From Blakeslea trispora (taxonomy: Eukaryota > Mucoromycota > Mucoromycetes > Mucorales > Choanephoraceae): a stretch of DNA of 28,076 nt. Made by a program: the position numbers and the translations under genes. The stretch lies in assembly GCA_025331445.1 (NCBI GenBank), contig JAIWNE010000221.1, positions 1-28,076 on the forward strand. The letters are read 5' to 3'. Under the pieces are notes generated by a model. That model did no database searches. It worked only from the letters and a program-made list of their open reading frames with translations, and was not told the DNA's origin. Positions 21,365 to 28,076 of this stretch are shown here, in pieces. Every line of letters begins with the position of its first letter. Position 1 is the stretch's first letter.

Positions 21365-21950
21365 AGAAGAAGAAGAAGAAAAGAGGGAAAGGAAAGAGAC
21401 CTTATTATTCACATAAAATACAGCCTTTTTTTTTTTCTTTTTTCTTTTTTTTTTATTATATGGATAGAAAGAATCCCTTCTTTTTTATCAATGACATCTC
21501 CTTTCTTTTTCTCCTTTTCACCTCCTAAATGTCATCTCTTTTTTTGGGATTTAGTTCGATATTTGTATAAGAAGAAGGAAGAAGAAACAAGGGAGAGAGT
21601 GTGTGTGTGAGTGAAATGGGAGTCAGACTATTTCCCTCCTTTAGACACAAACAGCAGATTTTATTTTTTTGAAAAGAAAAGAGACCCAAGGCATTGGTTT
21701 ATATAATGATCAGCATTCGACACTGCATGAATCGTATCATTGACAAGTCATTTTTCTGATCTCCTTGACTATCTTCTCAGATTCAAGCAGGCACTAAGAA
21801 ATCGAAATCCGAAATTGGTTGATTGTCTCTGTTCAGTTAGAGTTAGTGAGACAATACTTTTTTTTAACAGCGCTTACTTTCTCGGAAAGTCGACTAGAAA
21901 AAGAAAGAAAATAAAAAAAAAACTTTTTTTTTTTTGTTATTCATACACTA
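21365..21950. other. intergenic region between VPS74 and DPH2
   Basis: About 0.6 kb of low-complexity A/G- and T-rich DNA with a short GT repeat (about 21599-21610). No gene recognised. The 30 bases before the DPH2 start contain an A-run followed by a T-run. Confidence 0.5.
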
Positions 21951-24112
21951 ATGTCAACAGCAGCCAGTGGACCAACCAACTTTGCAGACGATGGTCGCGA
22001 TGTCATTGAGCGTCAAGTTCAAGTCAAAAGTGAAAAACATGAACACATTCAAGATCTATACGAGATCGATCGTACTGTCAACAAGATCTTGGAACAAGAC
22101 TATCAACGTATTGCCCTTCAATTTCCTGACGAACTTTTAGCTGATGCAGCAGCAGTTTCAAAAGTGTTGGTTGAAAAGACAGGCCGAGATTTTTTCGTTT
22201 TGGCAGATACTTCTTATGGTAGTTGTTGTGTCGATGAAGTAGCTGCTGAACATGTCAATGCCGATCTGATTGTCCATTATGGTCGTTCCTGTCTTAGTCC
22301 GTAAGTTTCTATCTCGGCAGAGAAAAGAAAAAAAGAGAAGCTAACTTTCTTGCTTGCTTTAGTACTTCTCGCTTGCCTGTACTCTATGTCTTTGGTCAAC
22401 AACCTATCGATATGCAGGACTGTCAACGATCATTTCAACAGCTTTTCCCTAATCTCGATCAACCTGTGATTATCATGTGTGATGTTGAATATTCATATGC
22501 TGCTCAAGATCTCACTCAAGAGCTCGCCAAAACATACAAGCATATCATTCCTACTGTCATCCAAACAGAATCAACATTACAACACTTGTCAGGCACTCAA
22601 AAGCCAACTTGTGGCAGTCACGAAGAGCGTATGCAACAAGGACAAGGATGTTGTGGTGGAAAGCGACAATGCGCTGAGCAAGAAGTTTCAGTGCCTGTCA
22701 AGAATATGGAAGGATTGAAGGCTGAAATGAAGCGTGGTGGACGTTATTTTGAACTGCCTGAATCTATTCCTATTGAAGAATGTGCCATTTTCTTTGTAGG
22801 CTCTGAAAGTTTGACTCTGACAAACATCATGATGGTGCATAACAAATGTCCCGTAAGTCTCAATGTTCTTGCCAAGTAACACAAAGACTCATTTTAATTT
22901 TTTTTTTGTGGATCTCTTAGGTGTATACTTATAACCCTGCTACAAAACAAGCTCGTCAAGAATCTGTTCAAGTAAGCAAAATGTTAATGAAGAGGTTGGT
23001 TTGCTAGACTTTAATGACAAAGATCAGTCGAACTCATTGTCTATGCTAGATATTTCCTTGTTCAAAAAGCAAAGGATGCAGATACTATTGGTATTGTTGT
23101 GGGTACTTTAGGTGTTGGTAAGTGATGACAAGGATCTTGTCTGTTCTGTTCTCTCAAGTTGTTTATAGCTTCTTACTTGAACATTATTGAGCATTTAAAG
23201 AAGATTATCAAGGCAGCCGGGAAAAAGTCTTATTTCTTTGTGATGGGCAAACTGAATGTGGCCAAAATGGCAAATTTCATGGAAGTAGATTGCTATGTCT
23301 TGGTCTCTTGTCCCGAAAACAGTTTGATTGATTCCAAAGTAAGGAAACCATAATTCTTTACTGCCCTTTTTTTTTTCTCTTATTCTCTAAACCCTCAATG
23401 ACTCTAGGAATTCTATCGTCCAATCATCACACCATTTGAACTAGAAATAGCTCTTATCAGGTAAATCATATTTATGTACATACATAAAAAAAAAAAAGAT
23501 AGACTGACAGAAGATGAAAATAAGGGATATGGAATGGACTGGTAATTATGTGACAGACTTTTCCAAATTACTTCCTCAGTTACGTACAGATGGTTTTGAG
23601 TATGACGAGGTAAGCTAGAGAATAAGGTCGATATGATTTAGAAACACTTAGAGCCAATTTAGGAAGAAGATAATGAAGATGCATCTAGTGACGAGGAGCC
23701 TCATTTCTCACTCATTACAGGCCAATATAAATCAGGTCCTTTCCATCGTGTTAGTCATAATAACAGACAAGGTAAAAGCTTAGATACTTTATTCAGTAAG
23801 GAACAATATATGTATCGATTGATTTCTCCTTTTATAGATGAAGGTGAAGCACTCACAAGTATATTGACTGACTTGACCTTGAGAGGCAAGGAAACGAGTA
23901 TTGCTATGCTTTTGAACAGTACTGCAGGTAAATTCGATGCACATGTACAAAGAAGGATATGTTTTTATTGATCTATTCATTATTTAGGAGAATACCTTAA
24001 AAATAGAACGTATCGTGGTTTAGAAGCCAATATTGGACAAGATGAAGCAGCAGAAGTTCAAGAGGGTCTTTCAGGCATTGCAAGGGGTTACACAAACGAG
24101 AAGGATGATTGA
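21951..24112 (+). CDS. DPH2: Dph2, diphthamide biosynthesis subunit
   Basis: Partner of Dph1 in the radical-SAM iron-sulfur enzyme that transfers the 3-amino-3-carboxypropyl group to a histidine of elongation factor 2, the first step of diphthamide synthesis. Ten exons, 537 aa: 21951-22300, 22363-22852, 22921-22994, 23050-23117, 23169-23338, 23408-23460, 23525-23609, 23663-23771, 23838-23927, 23988-24112. Family blocks: [28 protein letters not shown] (Cys92/93), [12 protein letters not shown] (Cys114), [68 protein letters not shown] (Cys369/375) and [16 protein letters not shown]. The end YRGLEANIG is also typical. The Cys92/93, 114 and 369 region corresponds to cluster ligands of eukaryotic Dph2. 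An extra Cys-rich patch (Cys200, 213, 214, 220) is unusual. The exon 3 donor is GTTGGT; a better-looking donor at 22972 would break the frame. Confidence 0.97.
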
Positions 24113-25994
24113 TACCTTGTTTTGTAGTGTACAGATTGTTATTATTAGATAGGCTTAAAAAAGTCTTTTTTTTATTTTATTTTATTGTTTTGTGAATATA
24201 CGTTATCATCTCTTTTTTTTTTTTCTTGTTAGTTTTGTATTGTATAGGATTAAGAAATCAAATCAAGATTAACCAAAAGGAGAAAAATGACAGCTTTGAT
24301 TTGCAGGACACATTTATGCACATTCTCTTATTCTCACAATAAAAACAAAAGTCATAGTCTTTTTTTTTCCTTTGTTCACTCGTAATATATACAGTGTCTA
24401 TCTTCAAATGTCTGTCTCTCTCTTTTATAAGGATAGCTTAAAAGAGGAGGAAAAAAAAAAAAAGAAAAGGAGGAGAGGAGAGAGAGAGAAAGCTGGTGAA
24501 AGAGAGAGAAAAAAGATGTTTGTGCAAGCGTCATCTCAAACTATAGTAAAATCTATAAACAAAGTTTTGGCTCCTGTAGACAAACTTTATATCTTTTTTT
24601 TTTTTACAGCATCCAACTCATGCTAAACGGTAAAAAGCAGGATGAAAATACCTACTATTTTATTCTATCGTGTTCTTCAAGGAAGATCAGCATATTGATT
24701 ATGTATATTGAAATTTCTAGTTTAGCAAAAAGAAAAAAAAAAAGCAGATCGGATCAAAAAGAGAAAAGTAACTGTTTTCATCACTCGCTTAAATCCTATT
24801 TGACTCTGGTCTTTTTTAAGCTAAAGAAGAGAAATAAAGGTGATCTGTAATAGATGAATCTGATAAAGCATAGGAAATGTATGTGTTCCCCCCCAGAATG
24901 ATAAACAAAAAAGAAATTGTAATTTCTGTTCATACGTACAGTATGCGCATGTCACTCAAGGACTCTCAGTTGAATGAAATGGAACAAGTTCCTGTAATTT
25001 GTTTTCATATATGATTAAACTCTAAAAAAAAAAAAGGGCAAACAGACGTTTTCAGTCAACTAGAATAGCGTAAGAAGATGACTTTTTCTTTTCTTTATAT
25101 CCAATCATTAGAGCATGTTTTTTCTATCTGAAATTCTATGCTGGAAGAGCATGGACAGTTGTTTATTTGTAGATCTTTTTTCTATTTTTGAAAACTATGA
25201 GATTGGTATAAAAGTAAAAAAAAAACACATCCACATACATACACTTTTTTTTTTCTTGCTCCTATCGAGGGACAAAATTACTATCCTAATATAAATGGAT
25301 AATATATATATATAAAAAAAAAAGGCTAGTAAGTGAATAAGTATAAACGTGGAGATAGGATAGTTATAACAGGATAGGGTAAGGCTTTAATTTAAAACAC
25401 ACACACACACACGTACACGCATATTCATTCTTTTCTATTTAAGCTGTTAGAGTAACAAGAAAACCCTTTTTTTTTAACACGCTTTCCCGTTCGTACCTCA
25501 GCTTAATGGTCTTTTCTAGTCCCCCCCCCCCCTCCTCTCCCATCCCCTTAACATTGGAATTTTCTGTTCACTCTTTAAAGTTTTCTCGCACTCTTGCACT
25601 CTCTTTTGCACTTACCCTTTGAGTTTGCATTTGGACCTCCCTTTATTCTTTACCCTTTTCTATTGATCTATATATACATACAAACCAACAAAGCACTGAG
25701 TCTGTTTATGCTAATAACATAGCATGAGGAAAAAAAAAAAAAAGAAGGACTTACATCAGTCTTAGTTACTTTGCTTCTTTTTTTTAAAAAAAAAAAAAGT
25801 ATAAAAAAGATACTACTTTCTTTTCCTTTTTCTCTGTTTTTCTCTCTCTTTCTTTTTCTTTTCTTTTCTATTTTCTTTCATTTTATTCCTATATATTTTA
25901 TTGTTTTCCCTCCCAAAAAAAAGAAAAAAAAAAAAAAGGACCTACTTGCATTAAAAAAAAAGAATCAAATTTGACGAATCCATCCATTTATTCC
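24113..25994. other. long intergenic region upstream of the homeobox gene
   Basis: Almost 1.9 kb without a convincing gene. It holds A/G-rich tracts (24440-24520), an (AC)8 microsatellite at 25397-25412, a C-run near 25520-25530, and a T/C-rich then A-rich leader (25810-25970). An AATAAA-type signal near 24340 (CAATAAAAAC) may end DPH2. The remainder could be a large promoter or a 5' leader of the homeodomain gene; I see no specific sites I can name. Confidence 0.5.
25397..25412 (+). repeat. (AC)8 microsatellite
   Basis: Eight exact AC units upstream of the homeobox gene, followed by GTACACGC. Confidence 0.95.
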
Positions 25995-27509
25995 ATGACT
26001 ATTGTAAATGAATTACAACCTTTCGAACAGTCGTTTTCCATTGCATTAGATAATGACATTCAAGAAAAACCAAAATATCTTGGTTCACCTAACGACATGA
26101 CAACCACACCATCTGACAGTTACTTACTCGAGACTTTTCATCAATATCCCCATGGTGATTTCCGACCTACTTTTTACAACCCATTTGAAATCAAACATCG
26201 ACGCCGTACTTCACGTACTCAACTTAAAGTGCTTGAAAGATCGTTTTCTGAAAACTCAAAACCCAATGCCAGTGTGCGTCGTACGTTGGCTCAGACACTT
26301 GATATGACACCTCGAGGTGTTCAAATTTGGTTTCAAAACCGAAGAGCTAAAGCAAAAACATTGAAAAAGAAGAAGAAGAAAAGTCAACATCTATGCCATC
26401 GCCAACCAAACAAATCAGAGGATGAAGATGATGAAGAAGAAGAGGAGGAGGAAGAGGAAGAAGAAGATGATGTCAGCCTGAATGGAATAGAGAGTTGTGC
26501 TGAAAGTATCAAGATCGATCTCAGACAACAGCCGATGAACCACTTGAACTATGAAGGAGAATGTCTTGGCGAAACAAATACTCAGTTAGAGTTCCCTTGC
26601 TATCCTCCTGTGGACACCTCTAGCGATATCAATCCATCTTCTGTCCTGTTTTCTCAGTTTCTTTCAGATCCGTTAGAATTTAACTATGTCTATCCTCAAC
26701 CATCTTCTTGGCTATGGACAAGTACAGCTGATGCCAGTCATGATAATGTACGTGCAGTAGCTACCAAGGCAGCAGCTATTGCAGCAGCAAGCTCGGTTCA
26801 GCCTTTGCCTACCACGACTGAGTCGACTTATTGGATAGATGAAAGTTTGGATAAAAAGAATGAAGTACGAAGAAAATCTTGTCCCATGCCAGTAAAGGAC
26901 GTGATGCCAATTCATCCACTCTTTGTCAACAGACAAACAACACCTTTCCTTTCGTTTTCATCCAGTCCTTGGCCATCTTCTTTTAAGGTATGATACTATT
27001 TCTTAGTCCATCACATCTTCATAGAACCTCCTTCCACTCTTTTCTTTTGTTCAACTCCCCGTTCCACCCCTTCCTTCTTGAATTTTTTTTTTTCAACTCT
27101 TTCTCATACCTCTTTTTCCCTCTCTCTCTCTTTTTGGTGTGTGTGTGTGTGTGTCTCTTTTTCATACAAGAAAGGTTGTTGAAAAATGATAAACTTTAAC
27201 CTTTTTTTTTTTCTCTATTTTTTTTTCTAGGATCCTCATGTTGGTACTAAAAGAAGCCTATCATTTAGTCAACAACAAAATCCAGACTATTGCTACTCTA
27301 AAGATGCTAACCTAACATACCAACAAGACCAGCTTTCATTTCAATTGACGCCTCCATTGACAGCTTCCTGTTCTGCCTCCACTGTAGCTGGCTCGCCTAT
27401 TTCATTGGATAGTTTATATCATGAACCTATAAGCCAACAAAGCAACTTGGTTTGCCCTTCAAATGTTACTTTGTCTCATCCATTAGTTCAAGGTTTCTAT
27501 GAAATCTAA
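25995..27509 (+). CDS. homeodomain transcription factor
   Basis: Nuclear DNA-binding regulator, 423 aa, exons 25995-26987 and 27231-27509. The homeodomain is at about residues 68-124: HRRRTSRTQLKVLERSF (helix 1), NASVRRTLAQTLDMTPRGVQ (helices 2-3), and recognition helix IWFQNRRAKAKTLKKKKKK with the invariant Trp, Phe, Asn and Arg. It has Gln at position 50. A Lys run follows (nuclear-localisation type), then an acidic Asp/Glu run (about 142-159). Ser/Pro/Gln-rich sequence fills the rest, including NRQTTPFLSFSSSPWPSS and, in exon 2, LTPPLTASCSASTVAGSPIS. It is a single-homeodomain fungal factor, broadly of the Pho2/Phx1/Hoy1 kind rather than mating-type HD1/TALE, since no three-residue insertion is seen between helices. 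The target genes cannot be told. The start is the first ATG in frame; the long upstream region fits a regulated gene. Confidence 0.95.
27137..27154 (+). repeat. (GT)9 microsatellite in the homeobox gene intron
   Basis: Nine GT units inside the 243-nt intron 26988-27230, preceded by CT repeats (about 27119-27131). This intron is longer than most in the window because of these low-complexity tracts. Confidence 0.9.
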
Positions 27510-28076
27510 AGACCTCCTTTCCAAAAAAAAAAAAAGTTATGCTCATTTGTTTATATTCTATGATTATTTTCTATTCATCCTATGCCAATTATGTATGCCT
27601 TTTATTTTATTGTTATGCCCTCTATGCTTATATTCCCCCCAAAAAAAAAAAATTAACAAACGAAACATATGCCAGAATTATTTCTATTATTATTCTTATT
27701 ATCATACCATATAGTCATATCCATCATAACCATTTAACTTATAAGCATCATCATTATTTGCATTTTCCCTTTCTTATTAAAAAACCCTGCAACCTTACCA
27801 ATGTTTTTTTTTATGCATTAAAATCTGATACTGAAATAATCATCATAAAACATTCCTTGTATTTGCAGTATCCCTTTTGTTGAACTTTTTTCTTGAAAAG
27901 AAAAAACGTTATGTGTATGAGAGCATAGGTTTAGCACCTACACTTTGATTAGAAATCATTTGTCAAGGACCAAATGGTTCAAAGATCTAAATGACCTAAA
28001 CTTCAAACTAAAAGCAAGGAGGTCAAGAGTGATAGGATATCTTTCATACAAAATGACTGCATCAAGTCTATAGGAT
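27510..28076. other. intergenic region after the homeobox gene, up to the window edge
   Basis: A-rich DNA with several poly-A runs (27523-27535, 27640-27652) that may hold the 3' end of the homeobox transcript. On the minus strand the frame from 28075 down to TGA at 27958-27956 is open for 39 codons and reads like protein (AVILYERYPITLDLLAFSLK). It may be the last exon of a gene lying beyond the edge, or a chance open frame. Confidence 0.45.

Noticed and set aside
24372..24850. Two adjacent plus-strand open frames of 76-84 codons
   Set aside because: Low-complexity Lys/Glu/Arg-rich translation of A/G tracts, with no domain and no splice logic.
1..28076. tRNA or rRNA genes
   Set aside because: I looked for tRNA-like B-box and cloverleaf signals in the gaps and saw none I could support; no rRNA segment was recognised.

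Overview
The window looks like a nuclear chromosome segment of an early-diverging filamentous fungus, most likely Mucoromycota (Mucorales type). The reasons are the AT-rich DNA, genes split by many short introns (mostly about 50-120 nt, GT...AG), T-rich and A-rich homopolymers between genes, and a set of typical fungal proteins. The species assignment is inference; no marker gene such as rRNA is present.

Region 1-5.5 kb is repeat-rich and decayed. It has about 1.6 kb with no convincing gene, then a long inverted repeat (76-nt identical arms, 44-nt spacer). Next comes a spliced plus-strand gene remnant, with a piece of an IS630/Tc1-like DDE transposase lying antisense in its 5' part. An almost complete 1334-bp Tc1/mariner element follows, with 45/46-bp terminal inverted repeats and TA target sites; its transposase is broken once. 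A pure 17-copy TCCTT array closes this part.

Region 5.5-28 kb carries eight protein genes, all on the plus strand. In order they are: the H/ACA pseudouridine synthase Cbf5/dyskerin; a Trk K+ transporter with a one-base frameshift; an NBR1-type selective autophagy receptor (PB1, three ZZ fingers, NBR1/FW domain, LIR candidate, UBA); a C2 plus proline-rich protein resembling the cytokinesis proteins Fic1/Inn1; a carnitine acetyltransferase with a probable mitochondrial presequence; the Golgi PI4P effector Vps74/GOLPH3; the diphthamide synthesis subunit Dph2; and a homeodomain transcription factor with about 1.9 kb of gene-free upstream DNA.

The genes are not a functional cluster. They cover ribosome and translation (Cbf5, Dph2), membrane traffic and autophagy (Vps74, NBR1), transport and metabolism (Trk, carnitine acetyltransferase), cytokinesis and transcription. 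Exon boundaries were worked out by hand from reading-frame continuity, splice signals and family conservation. I found no convincing new multi-gene system. The items most worth checking are the long hairpin, the nested broken genes at 2-4.6 kb, the Trk frameshift, the altered FW domain of NBR1, the six-base terminal exon of VPS74, and several small orphan coding fragments.
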